Shown here: one piece after another, positions 33,943-43,009 of the stretch
Layout: every line of letters starts with the position of its first letter
Numbering within the stretch: position 1 is the stretch's first letter
The notes under the pieces: model-generated
What the model saw: the letters and a program-made list of their open reading frames with translations, nothing else
Database searches by the model: none
Told to the model about the DNA's origin: nothing
Translations under genes and position numbers: made by a program
Assembly: GCA_002699125.1 (NCBI GenBank)
Contig: PABI01000060.1
Span: 1 to 64,000 of the forward strand
Source of the DNA: Anaerolineaceae bacterium
GTDB taxonomy: Bacteria; Chloroflexota; Anaerolineae; Promineifilales; Promineifilaceae
Direction: 5' to 3'
DNA: 64,000 bases

Positions 33943-35715
33943 TTAATTTGTCGATCTAATTGAGAAAAGAGTGAGTTCTTGGTTTTGATACACTTGAGTG
34001 AGGTAATCGGCCGTTCCCGGATCAAACTCGCCCAGCGCCTGTTCTCGGGGGCCAAACCAGACGTATCCGACATTGAATTGCTGCAATAACTCCTGTCGCC
34101 AGGCGTCGTTTGTGTGGCTGCTGAAAAATTGATTGACGGCCGTTTCCTTACCCGCAAAATCAACCGTCTCGGCCCAATGGCCCAGCATGACGCGCTGGCC
34201 CGCCCGGGCCGCCACAAAATTGCCCGTCTGGTAGCTGCCGAGGACGACGGCCGAACCGGGCGCATTTTCGCGTAGCCACTCTGCCGCCTGCACTTCAGCT
34301 GCGGGACGGAAAAAGAGATCGGGCTGGGTGAGGGCAGCAATGCGGGTGGCATCCAGCCAAAGATAAACATTGGAGAAGCTCATGAAGAGCACAAAGAGGA
34401 CAATGACAAAGCGGCGCAGTTTGGCCGTTTCATAGCGGGGACGGGCGATGAGGGCTTGCAAGAGACGGCCGTTTTGCCAGCGCGGCAGCACAATTTGCAC
34501 AAAGCCAGCCGCCGCCAACACCGCCAGCGGCACGTGCACGCCCTGAATGAAGCGGCGCTGGGGAAGCAGCGGTGAGTAAAGCAGCAAGGCAGCGGTTAAG
34601 ATCCACAGCCACAAGAGAAGGTATCTGGAGCGTTCAGATGGCTTCTTCCACCAAAATAGCCCGGCCAGCAGCAGCATCACGCCAAAAGAAACCAGATATT
34701 GGGGCCACGGCGCAGCCGGCGTGCCTGCCTGGGCATCCCACAGCCGAAACACGTCATTGCTGCGCCAGACGGACAAATAGTAAAGATACAGCGGCGCGGG
34801 CATGAGAAACATGACGGCGATTTGCCATCCCATTTGCCACAAAATTCGGCGCTGTTGCCAGGCCAAAACAGACCAGGAAAGGACGGCCGTTCCCGCCACA
34901 ATGTAAATCAAAAATGGATACGCCACCCCCAGCAGCAGATTCGCCAGCCCTGCCAATGCAGCCCATCGCCACCGGCTACTGCTTACTGATTCCAATGAAA
35001 AATCCGCAGATTTCGCAGATTTAGGCAGATTTTTTACTTGACCATCTTGGCGGCTTTGCGCCTTTGCGTGAACTTTCTTATGAGTGCCGATCTTCTTCAG
35101 CACCAGCATATCAAACAGAATAACGGCCGTTCCCAACGCAATATGGGGAAAGGTGAGCGCTGTAAAGAAGAGATGTGCCCCCGGCTGCTTGAAATCAACG
35201 GGAAAGGCCCCCAGCCAGTACGGTTGGCCAACGGCAAACAGCAGCCAACCCAGCCCGGAGCCGTACAGTGCCAGTTGATAAGCGGTCCAGCGCGTTTGTT
35301 TGTCGGGTAAAAAAGCGGCGACAAAACGGAAGGTGGTGAGGAAAAGGATGAGGCTGGCAATAAAACGGCTGCTGTGCCACACGGCCGTTAGCGACATCCC
35401 CAAACCACGCGCCAGCTGTCCCAACCAGACGTAAAAAATGCCAACCCCGGCCGCGGCATGTGGCTCGGGGGTAAAAGGAATGGTGTACAGCCAGGCCCCG
35501 TTAAATCCTTGTAGCATTTTGGCCCAATAGGTTTGGGCATCCTCAGGGTTCATGATGAGCTGCATATACACCTGTCCCTCTGGCGCGAGTAAATTGCCCA
35601 GCCAGTAAGGGATCAGGCCGAGAACGGCCGTAATGAGGGCAATACCTAGCGCCGCAATCCATTCACGACGCGTTATTTGTGTCCCAACGGGTTTACGGTG
35701 ATTCATTTGCTTCAT
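33943..35715 (-). CDS. GT-C-like multi-pass membrane protein with repeat-derived insert
   Basis: A 590-residue membrane protein with about eleven hydrophobic segments. It begins with a helix and a loop containing NPEDAQTYWAKMLQGFNGAW, fitting GT-C polymer-type enzymes though I cannot assign a family. Residues about 214-238 are encoded by two intergenic-type repeats in frame (35001-35072): VHAKAQSRQDGQ from a TTTGCGCCTTTGCG element and LPKSAKSADFSL from a CGCAGATT element. This insert sits in a loop between helices, where it may be tolerated. The start overlaps the upstream gene's stop by 23 bases; an ATG ending at 35706 is an alternative. Confidence 0.78.
   Translation of the reverse strand: MKQMNHRKPVGTQITRREWIAALGIALITAVLGLIPYWLGNLLAPEGQVYMQLIMNPEDAQTYWAKMLQGFNGAWLYTIPFTPEPHAAAGVGIFYVWLGQLARGLGMSLTAVWHSSRFIASLILFLTTFRFVAAFLPDKQTRWTAYQLALYGSGLGWLLFAVGQPYWLGAFPVDFKQPGAHLFFTALTFPHIALGTAVILFDMLVLKKIGTHKKVHAKAQSRQDGQVKNLPKSAKSADFSLESVSSSRWRWAALAGLANLLLGVAYPFLIYIVAGTAVLSWSVLAWQQRRILWQMGWQIAVMFLMPAPLYLYYLSVWRSNDVFRLWDAQAGTPAAPWPQYLVSFGVMLLLAGLFWWKKPSERSRYLLLWLWILTAALLLYSPLLPQRRFIQGVHVPLAVLAAAGFVQIVLPRWQNGRLLQALIARPRYETAKLRRFVIVLFVLFMSFSNVYLWLDATRIAALTQPDLFFRPAAEVQAAEWLRENAPGSAVVLGSYQTGNFVAARAGQRVMLGHWAETVDFAGKETAVNQFFSSHTNDAWRQELLQQFNVGYVWFGPREQALGEFDPGTADYLTQVYQNQELTLFSIRSTN
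35001..35072. repeat. CGCAGATT and TTTGCGCC repeats inside a membrane GT gene
   Basis: Left half: AATCCGCAGATTTCGCAG and TTAGGCAGATT, related to the intergenic CGCAGATT elements. Right half: CTTGGCGGCTTTGCGCCTTT and GCGTGAA, a common type of intergenic repeat. Both are translated on the minus strand. Confidence 0.85.
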
Positions 35716-37222
35716 AAAGGGTCAGGCGCACACCGGGGAAGCGCCAGGTTTCAATCAGGTCAAATTGGGCAGACAGCCATTGGTGATGGGGATTTGTAAG
35801 CGGCCCGTTGACCAAAGTGTTTCGCTGGGCGGCCCAGCCGTGTGGATCCGTCACATAAAAGGGCTCGATGAACCAAAAGCGGCCAGCATTAGTCGCTGTT
35901 GCTGAGGCAAATTGGGCGGCCATCGCCTGGGCAAAGGCGGGAGTTACGGTGGCACTTTCTGGCGGCGGAATTTCCAGATAGGTCATGGTGGAACGGCCGT
36001 AAGAGTGCAACGGCAGCAATACGTCGCGGGTGCCAATAACGTGGTCTTGCGGCTGCCAATGTTCGGAAAGCGTGCTGAATGCGGCTGCCCAATCGTTGCG
36101 AGCATGGCTGGTGTTGGTGGCCATATTGAAAACGCCGGCGGCCGCAACGGCAGCAGCCAGCCCACAAAAACCCCAAAGCCATATGGGTCTGTTTTGGGTG
36201 AGCCGCACCCAGCCCCAGGCCACAAACAGCAAAAAAACGGGCAAAATAATGGTTAGATAACGATCAACATACAGCGAAAATGCGCCTGACAGTGAGACAA
36301 TGTAGATGAGCAACAACGGCACGAACAGCCAGAGAAGCAGCAGGCGATTGGTTAATTTTTGCTGACCTGTTGGGGCGCTTCTATGAAACAACATCCTTAA
36401 AAACCCGCCGGCGAAGATAGCCAGTCCCAAAAAACCAAGCGGACTCATCGGGTCGATGGTCGGGCCGGTGGAAAAATTCCAGAACGTTAGGAACGGTTCG
36501 CGCCAATGGATGGGATCAATCCAGGTTGGCACCGCTGCACTATAGCCACTGCTGCCGCCAAGCAGAAAGATCCAGGGAACAAAGGCAAGCGCCAGAATGG
36601 TCATCAGGCCAAACCACTGCCGGCTGAGTGTCGGATGCAGCCGGAGGTGCAAAATAAAGTAGATCGCATGGGCTAGAATAATTAGGAAGGTGAAATAATG
36701 GGTGAAAACGGCCGTTCCCATCGCTACAAAGTACAACAACCAATACCGTTTATTTTTACCTTGCAGCAGAGCAATCAGACCGACATGGGCCAAAATGAGC
36801 TGCGTGGCCAAAAGGCTGTACATGCGCGCTTCTTGGGAATACCAGATGTGGAAGGGAGAGATAGCTAACAGGAATGCGGCCGTTAACCCAACACGCGCGG
36901 AAACAACCACTCGGCCCAACTGGTAAATGGCAGCCACACTCAGCAGACCCAGCAGCAAGGAAAAAAATCGTACCACAAATGCGGAGGTTCCCAGCCACAC
37001 CCAGCCGCGCATGAGCAGATAGTAAAATGGCACCTGGTTTTTCTTGTTACTGAAATCGATGAACCAATCTGACCAGGGAAGTGTGGCTCGATCGATAGTC
37101 TTTAGTTCATCCCACCACAAGCTTTGGCTGTCTAGCATGTACAGACGTAGGCTAAAGGCCAGCAGTAGTATGAGGAGCAGCGGGAGATACGGCCGTTCAC
37201 GCCAAACATTTTGCCAGTTCAT
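35693..37222 (-). CDS. GT39 family membrane glycosyltransferase
   Basis: A 509-residue GT-C enzyme with about eleven membrane segments. It has the family-type first loop SLWWDELKTIDRATLPW with Asp-Glu as likely catalytic acid pair, then SPFHIWYSQEARMYSLLATQ, which is a hallmark of GT39-like proteins (donor-site region). It most likely uses a polyprenyl-phospho-sugar to decorate extracytoplasmic glycans or proteins. Its start overlaps the stop of the next GT39 gene by one base (translation coupled), and that protein shares the same two motifs, a tandem paralogue pair. Confidence 0.88.
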   Translation of the reverse strand: MNWQNVWRERPYLPLLLILLLAFSLRLYMLDSQSLWWDELKTIDRATLPWSDWFIDFSNKKNQVPFYYLLMRGWVWLGTSAFVVRFFSLLLGLLSVAAIYQLGRVVVSARVGLTAAFLLAISPFHIWYSQEARMYSLLATQLILAHVGLIALLQGKNKRYWLLYFVAMGTAVFTHYFTFLIILAHAIYFILHLRLHPTLSRQWFGLMTILALAFVPWIFLLGGSSGYSAAVPTWIDPIHWREPFLTFWNFSTGPTIDPMSPLGFLGLAIFAGGFLRMLFHRSAPTGQQKLTNRLLLLWLFVPLLLIYIVSLSGAFSLYVDRYLTIILPVFLLFVAWGWVRLTQNRPIWLWGFCGLAAAVAAAGVFNMATNTSHARNDWAAAFSTLSEHWQPQDHVIGTRDVLLPLHSYGRSTMTYLEIPPPESATVTPAFAQAMAAQFASATATNAGRFWFIEPFYVTDPHGWAAQRNTLVNGPLTNPHHQWLSAQFDLIETWRFPGVRLTLYEANESP

Positions 37223-38694
37223 CAGTCCGCCTGCTCAAAAAGAAAGATGCCAATATCATCGATTTCATGTTCTTCAAGAAGGGAATATTGGGCAGCGATG
37301 GTGTCGTATTGAGCACGCTGCCATTCAATGCTGTGCTCCAGGGCAACGATGACCCAGAAACGGCCGTTTGACTGTGCCACCGTCTCATCTAATGTCCAAA
37401 TTTCGCCCCCCAGGGCGTTGAAAACGGCTTCCGGCTTTCGCGGGTCAGGATCGCCCGCCAGCACGCCTTGGGTAAGCTGTGGCGCATAGCGCAGTGCGGG
37501 CAGGTAAGAGCCATCGCTAGTGTGCAGGACAGTTTCACCTGGTGTTCCATGGTCCGCAACGTAAGCCGTGGCGGCACGATAAGGCGGCTTGACGAGCGGC
37601 CCGACATGGTAGTTGATCGTGCCCACCAGCATCAGCAGCAGGGCGATGCCGGTTAAATATGGCAATGGCGACTGGCGGCGGGTCATGCCCCAGCCAAGCA
37701 GAATGATGAGGAACGGCGCGGCAGCGGCTAATGTACGCTCGGGCAAGAAAAACGGCCGTATCAAATAGACCAAAAGCGGCAAACCGAGTACGCAAACGAT
37801 GATCAACAGCGACAACTTAAGTCCGTCCGGGATTTGGCTGCGCCCCAGCTTGCGCAGCTCCATCACAAAAATGATGATGTAAGCCAAAAAGATGAACAAG
37901 ATGAGTCCGCTGTACCACAAGCTGCTAGACATCCCAAACAGCAAAAAAACCGGCGCGGTGAGTAATTTAAAGAGGTTTAAAACTTCGGCTGACTGCAACG
38001 GCCTCAAGCTGCCCAACTCTGGATTCACGTCGGCCAGCATCAGCTGAAGCCAGGGAATAAAGCAAAGGGAAATGAGCAGAATGGTAACGGCCGTCCCCCA
38101 AAAAGCGGATCGATTCTGCCGCAGGTCCAGCAAGGCATACAGACCAATGCCGGCCAGCGCCAAAAAGGCAAACAGGTGCGTGTACACGGCCAGCAAAAAG
38201 ATTGCGCCAAAGAGCACCCACCAGCCAGCTGACTTTTTTTGCCGCGCCTGCCAATAAACGAGCGTGCCCACCACCACCAGGAACATCAATTGGGTGTACA
38301 TACGCAGCTCGTGACTGTACAGAATATGAAAGGGGGAGACGGCCGTTAGGGCCGCCGCCGTAAGTGAGATGGTGCGGGTGCTAAACAGCTTTTGGCAGAG
38401 TAAATACGTTGCCGGGATGAGTAGAATGCCAAATAAAACGCTGATGAGTTTTACGGCCGTATCTGTGTCGGGCACCAGCTCCAGCCAAAAATGGAGCAAA
38501 AAATAGTACAGCGGTGGGTGACTAGATTGCACCGTGTTATTGGCAATTTGGCTAAGCGGCAGCCGGGCGGCAAGATAGCTAATTGCCTCGTCCAGCCACA
38601 AACTTTCCCGGCCTAGGTTGAGCAGGCGTAAGACAAACCCCAGCAGGATCAGACCACCTAATTGAATTTTTGGATTCTTGTAAACGGCCGTCAT
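37222..38694 (-). CDS. GT39 family membrane glycosyltransferase (paralogue)
   Basis: A 490-residue GT-C enzyme with about eleven membrane segments. The loop after the first helix is ESLWLDEAISYLAARLPL, and the second hallmark is SPFHILYSHELRMYTQLMFL, matching the downstream paralogue (35693-37222). A C-terminal soluble domain of about 100 residues carries the outside acceptor region. It is probably the product of a duplication with its neighbour. The donor and acceptor are unknown. It precedes the paralogue on the same strand with a one-base overlap. Confidence 0.88.
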   Translation of the reverse strand: MTAVYKNPKIQLGGLILLGFVLRLLNLGRESLWLDEAISYLAARLPLSQIANNTVQSSHPPLYYFLLHFWLELVPDTDTAVKLISVLFGILLIPATYLLCQKLFSTRTISLTAAALTAVSPFHILYSHELRMYTQLMFLVVVGTLVYWQARQKKSAGWWVLFGAIFLLAVYTHLFAFLALAGIGLYALLDLRQNRSAFWGTAVTILLISLCFIPWLQLMLADVNPELGSLRPLQSAEVLNLFKLLTAPVFLLFGMSSSLWYSGLILFIFLAYIIIFVMELRKLGRSQIPDGLKLSLLIIVCVLGLPLLVYLIRPFFLPERTLAAAAPFLIILLGWGMTRRQSPLPYLTGIALLLMLVGTINYHVGPLVKPPYRAATAYVADHGTPGETVLHTSDGSYLPALRYAPQLTQGVLAGDPDPRKPEAVFNALGGEIWTLDETVAQSNGRFWVIVALEHSIEWQRAQYDTIAAQYSLLEEHEIDDIGIFLFEQAD

Positions 38695-38742
38695 GTATTT
38701 ACAAATTCCTCTGACTACTATCTGGCTACTCTAATGATGTTG

Positions 38743-40275
38743 TCATCGTCTTTGGTAAATTTCGATTAGTTGTTCGGATCTGTCAAAAATTTCTATTAGC
38801 TGATAGTTGTCCTCTAAATAAGCTTCGAAAAGTTCGAGGTCAACTAATTTCGCCAGTTGATGCGGAGCGGGATTACCACCCTCCCGATGTAGCAATACCA
38901 ATTTAGCCTCGTTGGCTTCAATCCTTTCGATGAGCATTGCCCCCGTCACAATGCCACCGCTGATGCGCCCTCCAGCAATAATTGATGCTTCGTAGATAGA
39001 CGGCCGTTTGGCATGAAAATTGAGGCTGGCGTAATCAGATACAACTACATCTGTAGGTTTGGTATTGTTCTGAATTAAGTGTGCTAAAGTGATTGTGTCA
39101 TCTTCTTGACGAGTGAGCAGGGGAGTGAAGTAGGGAAACGTGGAAAAAATAGAGAAGCTTAGTATCAATAGTATGGTAAGTGTGACGATGACGCTTGCAT
39201 TTTTGATCTCAGCATTAATTTTGTTGATCAATCCTTTCAAATGTAGTGCCAGAATCAAGGCAAAAACAGGCAGTAGAAAAATATGATACCGTGGAAAAAT
39301 GGGTCGGGTAATCAGTACAAATAACAGAGGTACTATCATCTGCGCATATAAAAGTGCATTCTCAGGGAATTGGACAACTTTTTCACCTGACCGCCGATTC
39401 ATAAAGGCTAAAGGAATGGCAAAAATGATAACCGAGTTGAAGAGAAAAAAGCTTAAATATGTAGTAATGGTAACGAGAATTTGCTCCCAAACTGTTTTTT
39501 GCTGTCCTAAACTGGCATGTTGACCAAAAACTTCCTGATAATAAAAGCCAAGTTGGTAATACAAAATGAAGGATATCCCCACGCTTACAAGGAGGAAGGG
39601 GATGGCAAAGGCAACGCCATTAAACAAATGCTGTTGCCATTGGTATGATTGTTTTAAAAAGAGGTAAAGGAAGAAAAATAACAGCCCGATAACAGGAAAG
39701 ATACCAAATGGTTTCATTAGCACGGCGACACCAAAAGAAATACCGGCTGCTATCCAAAACGGCCGTTTCTCGGTTTGCAATGCTAAAAGCACGAATCCTA
39801 GGCCAAATAGTTCCCAGGCAAACATCATAGGATCGGGTCGAAACAGTCGAGCCTGTTCATAAACAAGTCCACTGGTTAAAATGATACCCATTGTCAATGC
39901 AGCTGTTTGCTCCCCCCACTTGCGTTTTACCACAAGTCCAAAAAAGATACTGCCTGCCAACACCTGAACGGCAGACAGAACGCGCAAGATTTTAACAGCC
40001 TGTACGGAATCCTGGGCAAAATTCAATCCTGTTTTGCCCAATAAGAGAAATAAAGGCTGTTGTTCAGCAATAAAATCAACACCTGGTTGATTGCCGATTT
40101 GCAACTGCCAGGCTTCGTATAAATCAGTGCCTTCGTCATCGTGAATTAGCCAGCCAGAAATATTAAACAAGTACAAGCCAATAAAAATTGTAGTAAGAAC
40201 AAAGAATAGCCAGCCTCCTCGCCGTGGTCCTTGTGCAGATATTCTTAGATTATTGTGGTTTTGAGCTCGTATCAT
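38743..40275 (-). CDS. GT-C-like membrane glycosyltransferase
   Basis: A 510-residue membrane protein with about ten hydrophobic segments. The loop after the first helix carries GWLIHDDEGTDLYEAWQLQI with an Asp-Asp-Glu cluster at the position of the GT-C catalytic acid, then IAEQQPLFLLLGK. The C-terminal soluble part has VVVSDYASLNFHAKRPSIYE, resembling the outside domain of other enzymes in this cluster. AT-rich compared with flanking genes. The start overlaps the stop of the next gene by ATGA, so it is co-translated with it. The sugar donor is unknown. Confidence 0.82.
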   Translation of the reverse strand: MIRAQNHNNLRISAQGPRRGGWLFFVLTTIFIGLYLFNISGWLIHDDEGTDLYEAWQLQIGNQPGVDFIAEQQPLFLLLGKTGLNFAQDSVQAVKILRVLSAVQVLAGSIFFGLVVKRKWGEQTAALTMGIILTSGLVYEQARLFRPDPMMFAWELFGLGFVLLALQTEKRPFWIAAGISFGVAVLMKPFGIFPVIGLLFFFLYLFLKQSYQWQQHLFNGVAFAIPFLLVSVGISFILYYQLGFYYQEVFGQHASLGQQKTVWEQILVTITTYLSFFLFNSVIIFAIPLAFMNRRSGEKVVQFPENALLYAQMIVPLLFVLITRPIFPRYHIFLLPVFALILALHLKGLINKINAEIKNASVIVTLTILLILSFSIFSTFPYFTPLLTRQEDDTITLAHLIQNNTKPTDVVVSDYASLNFHAKRPSIYEASIIAGGRISGGIVTGAMLIERIEANEAKLVLLHREGGNPAPHQLAKLVDLELFEAYLEDNYQLIEIFDRSEQLIEIYQRR

Positions 40276-42023
40276 TCAGTTTCCTCAGTGTTCGGAATAA
40301 AGAATATGGTGATCAATTCATCCTGGTATTCAGGTTGTCCAATTTCTGCTTGGAGCACTGAAGTAATAGGCTGGATGATTCCCGCTTCATCTTCAATGGT
40401 GTGATGTAGGACCACATAACCAATGTTGTTTTGGATCAGGGTTGATATTGTCTCTTGCGTTGTTAAATCCGTAACGATTTCTTGGCGTAGATCCACGATT
40501 TCTTGTGGCGTTCGGTAAGCGTGCCCGCCAACAATGGGGTGTTGATGCACCGTTTGGTACAGCATGTAATATTTTTCGCCACGATAATTGTTTACGGGAA
40601 TGTCTAGCACCGCAACAGCACGGGAGTCAGCCGCGATTTCTGACATGTAAGGTGGGATTTCTGTGCTAAGGAGGGGCCAGCTTGTTTGAAAAGTACTGTC
40701 AACCAAAATGAGCGCAAGCACAGCGGTAGCTACGACTGCCTGAGCTAACGGCCGTTTCCACCGTGTCAATACATACCGTAATCCATACCCGGCCAGAATC
40801 ATCAGGGCAAACATGGTGGTGAAGTGCAGCCTGGCTGGCGTGCGTCCCCATTCAAGAAACGGGATTTTTGTTGCCAGGAAGTATGGCAGGAAAATATAGC
40901 GATCGCCCGCCCAAAGTTGAATCTGCCCACCCAGGCGCAAAATCGGCCCCAGCGCTAATATGGCGGTGGCGAGGGCGATCAAAAACCAGAAGCCGACGCT
41001 TAGCGTACGATGCCGTTCGCGCCATAGGCCGATGCTTGCCAGGACAAGCGTGATCCAGCCCGCATAAACCTGTGCTTCAGACGCACTGTAGCCCCAATTG
41101 TGAATGTTATCGGAAAAGGTATAAAGTTGCTGTGAGGCGCGCGTGAGGATGTGCCCCGGCGGCGGCACAAATAAGGCCAGTCCATCAGCTGAAAACTCGG
41201 CAACGCCCCCAGATTGGTACCAGGTTAAATCGTCTTGAATGGCGGTATTAAAGAGCGGCCATATCAGCGGAATCACAACGAGGGCAGCGATGCCAAAGGC
41301 AGTGCCCAGGGCAATCAGCATTGGCCTGGACAAAAATCTCTGACGGTCTGAAAAAAAGAAATAGAGCAGCAGTAGCAGCGTGACAGGCGCGGCAAAATAG
41401 GCTAGCGGCATCAAATCGACGATGGCCGCCAGGGTAAGCGCCACGCCCAGCCAGATGCCTCGCTGCCAGGACGGCCGTTGCCAAACTCGCCACAACATCC
41501 ACACCAGCAGCGGATATTGATACGTAATTTGCTGCGTGTAATGTCCATACAAAACGTGCATGGTGCGATTGGGAAAAAAGGCAAAGATGGCTCCAGCCAC
41601 AATGGCCGTTGCCTTGTGATTCGTTAACTCCAATATTAGCAGTGAGCTAAACAGCCAGGTAAGCACATACGAAATGAAAATATGTGCATTGTAGGTTGCG
41701 GTTAAAGAACTGCCAAAATGGATAGCAAGCATCGGCATAAACCGCGACCAGGCCATGGCGGTTAACAGAGGATGTTCTACGTAAATGGGATGGAAGAGAT
41801 AGGTCAATTCCGCTGGCGATTGCTCCAGCTTAAAAATGGCAAAATCGAACCACCAGGCAAACCAGGCATGGTTAAAACTATCTGCAAATTTGAACCCTGG
41901 CACGTGGGTTTGCCAGTTGAAGATGAGTGGATAGGTGCAAACGGCCGTTACCACAACAGCAATCACGCTTACAAACAGAGCAAACTTCCACCTTGACGTC
42001 TGGGGCACTTCATCCATGAGCAT
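40272..42023 (-). CDS. Large GT-C-like membrane protein
   Basis: A 583-residue membrane protein with about twelve hydrophobic segments. The first outside loop contains FADSFNHAWFAWWFDFAI, with a His/Asp pattern seen in GT-C-like polymer or glycan transferases, and a soluble C-terminal domain of about 130 residues follows (VAVLDIPVNNYRGEKYYMLY, then PIVGGHAYRTPQEIV). I cannot name a precise family. It is the first gene of the five-gene membrane glycosyltransferase run (40275 to 32530) and is separated from the BY-kinase gene by a 215-base gap with a terminator-like hairpin. Confidence 0.78.
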   Translation of the reverse strand: MLMDEVPQTSRWKFALFVSVIAVVVTAVCTYPLIFNWQTHVPGFKFADSFNHAWFAWWFDFAIFKLEQSPAELTYLFHPIYVEHPLLTAMAWSRFMPMLAIHFGSSLTATYNAHIFISYVLTWLFSSLLILELTNHKATAIVAGAIFAFFPNRTMHVLYGHYTQQITYQYPLLVWMLWRVWQRPSWQRGIWLGVALTLAAIVDLMPLAYFAAPVTLLLLLYFFFSDRQRFLSRPMLIALGTAFGIAALVVIPLIWPLFNTAIQDDLTWYQSGGVAEFSADGLALFVPPPGHILTRASQQLYTFSDNIHNWGYSASEAQVYAGWITLVLASIGLWRERHRTLSVGFWFLIALATAILALGPILRLGGQIQLWAGDRYIFLPYFLATKIPFLEWGRTPARLHFTTMFALMILAGYGLRYVLTRWKRPLAQAVVATAVLALILVDSTFQTSWPLLSTEIPPYMSEIAADSRAVAVLDIPVNNYRGEKYYMLYQTVHQHPIVGGHAYRTPQEIVDLRQEIVTDLTTQETISTLIQNNIGYVVLHHTIEDEAGIIQPITSVLQAEIGQPEYQDELITIFFIPNTEETE

Positions 42024-42128
42024 TAAGTTTAATGTGGCGCGACGATTTTTTGCATAGCCAATTAGGTTTACCAGAACTCACACGCGGTTCCGACAAAATG
42101 TAGCACATCCTGCCTATAAAATGAATAA

Positions 42129-42152
42129 GCCCAGGCAACAGTGTGCCTGGGC
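42129..42152 (-). terminator. Terminator-like hairpin after the BY-kinase
   Basis: GCCCAGGCA and TGCCTGGGC form a perfect 9-base stem with a 6-base loop. On the minus strand it is followed by TTATTCATTTTA. Position: downstream of the BY-kinase stop, upstream of the membrane glycosyltransferase run, so it may separate two transcripts. Confidence 0.55.
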
Positions 42153-42201
42153 AGTAAATCGAGCATTCATACATGAGATAACCAGGTGCAAGGCTACTTC
42201 A

Positions 42202-42243
42202 TCTTGTCACCTTATCACCCTATCACCTTGTTACCCCATCATC
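42202..42243. repeat. GTCACC(TT/CT)ATCACC repeat at the BY-kinase stop
   Basis: Tandem units of the type TGTCACCTTATCACCCTATC. The TGA stop of the BY-kinase lies within the last unit. The same element type is found inside mfd at 61738-61780. Confidence 0.85.
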
Positions 42244-42883
42244 CGTAATACGCTTCCATGGAACTGTCTACCGGTGCGTTGGTCAACGTGGCCCCAACAA
42301 TATTAACCCGTGCCTTTTCCAAAATTTCTTTGGCCCGTTCGGCATGTTCCCGCCGCGTTTTACCCGCGCTGAGCACCAGCAAGACGCCATCGACTTTGGC
42401 CCCTAAAACGGCCGCATCCGTCACCGCATTTACCGGCGGGGCGTCAAACAAAATGATGTCTGCTTTTTCTTGCAGCCGGGCGATGAGCTGATCTACTTGC
42501 GGCGTGCCCAAGATATCGGCCGGATTGGGTGGCTTGGTGCCGGCTGTGAGTAACCACAAGTTCTCTACGGCCGTTTCTTGCAGCACTGGCTCATCATTGT
42601 GCAAAATGGCATCGGTAAAGCCCGGTTCAACCTGTCTGTCAAAAAGCGTGTGCAGCGACGGCCGTCGCAGATCACAATCGACCAGCACCGTTTTACGGCC
42701 GCTTTGGGCCATTGTCACCGCCAGGTTGGCCACTGTGCTGCTTTTGCCCTCGCCCATCACCGGCGACGTTACCACCAGCGAACGCAAAGGCGACTCCAAA
42801 CTATAAAAAGAAAGATTTGTCCGCAGCGTGCGAAACGCCTCACTCAATGGCGAACGCGGGTTTGTAATCGTCACTAAATCCAT
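42239..42883 (-). CDS. CpsD/CapB-type bacterial tyrosine kinase
   Basis: A 214-residue BY-kinase controlling surface polysaccharide production. Walker A is SPVMGEGKSST (40-50), Walker A' VLVDCDLRRP (66-75) and Walker B ILFDAPP (near 140-146). It lacks the membrane part, which is supplied by the Wzz-like proteins encoded upstream. The usual C-terminal Tyr cluster is reduced to two Tyr (EAYYG-stop), and the stop lies inside an intergenic repeat (42202-42243), so the tail may have been cut by repeat insertion. Phosphorylation of that tail normally switches chain-length control. No ribosome site is obvious; GTGAAAT precedes the ATG. Confidence 0.94.
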   Translation of the reverse strand: MDLVTITNPRSPLSEAFRTLRTNLSFYSLESPLRSLVVTSPVMGEGKSSTVANLAVTMAQSGRKTVLVDCDLRRPSLHTLFDRQVEPGFTDAILHNDEPVLQETAVENLWLLTAGTKPPNPADILGTPQVDQLIARLQEKADIILFDAPPVNAVTDAAVLGAKVDGVLLVLSAGKTRREHAERAKEILEKARVNIVGATLTNAPVDSSMEAYYG

Positions 42884-42908
42884 ATTTCACTCATCACTTT
42901 TCATTGGA

Positions 42909-42965
42909 CGAGGCAGGTGGAGAGTTGTCCGTTTGTTTGGCCAGCATTTTACCCACCTGCCTCGC
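42909..42965. repeat. CGAGGCAGGTGG inverted repeat
   Basis: CGAGGCAGGTGG near 42910 and CCACCTGCCTCG near 42953 form a 12-base perfect stem with a loop of about 30 bases in the gap between the BY-kinase and the Wzz-like gene; it is flanked by TTTTCACT units related to the repeats at 43692 and 57342. Confidence 0.75.
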
Positions 42966-43009
42966 CCCTACTTTTCACTGAATACTGACCACCGTTTACC
43001 GAATTCCAA

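Noticed and set aside
42202-42243. Tandem GTCACC units as iterons of an origin
   Set aside because: The same units are found inside mfd, and no replication gene or AT-rich unwinding element is next to them.
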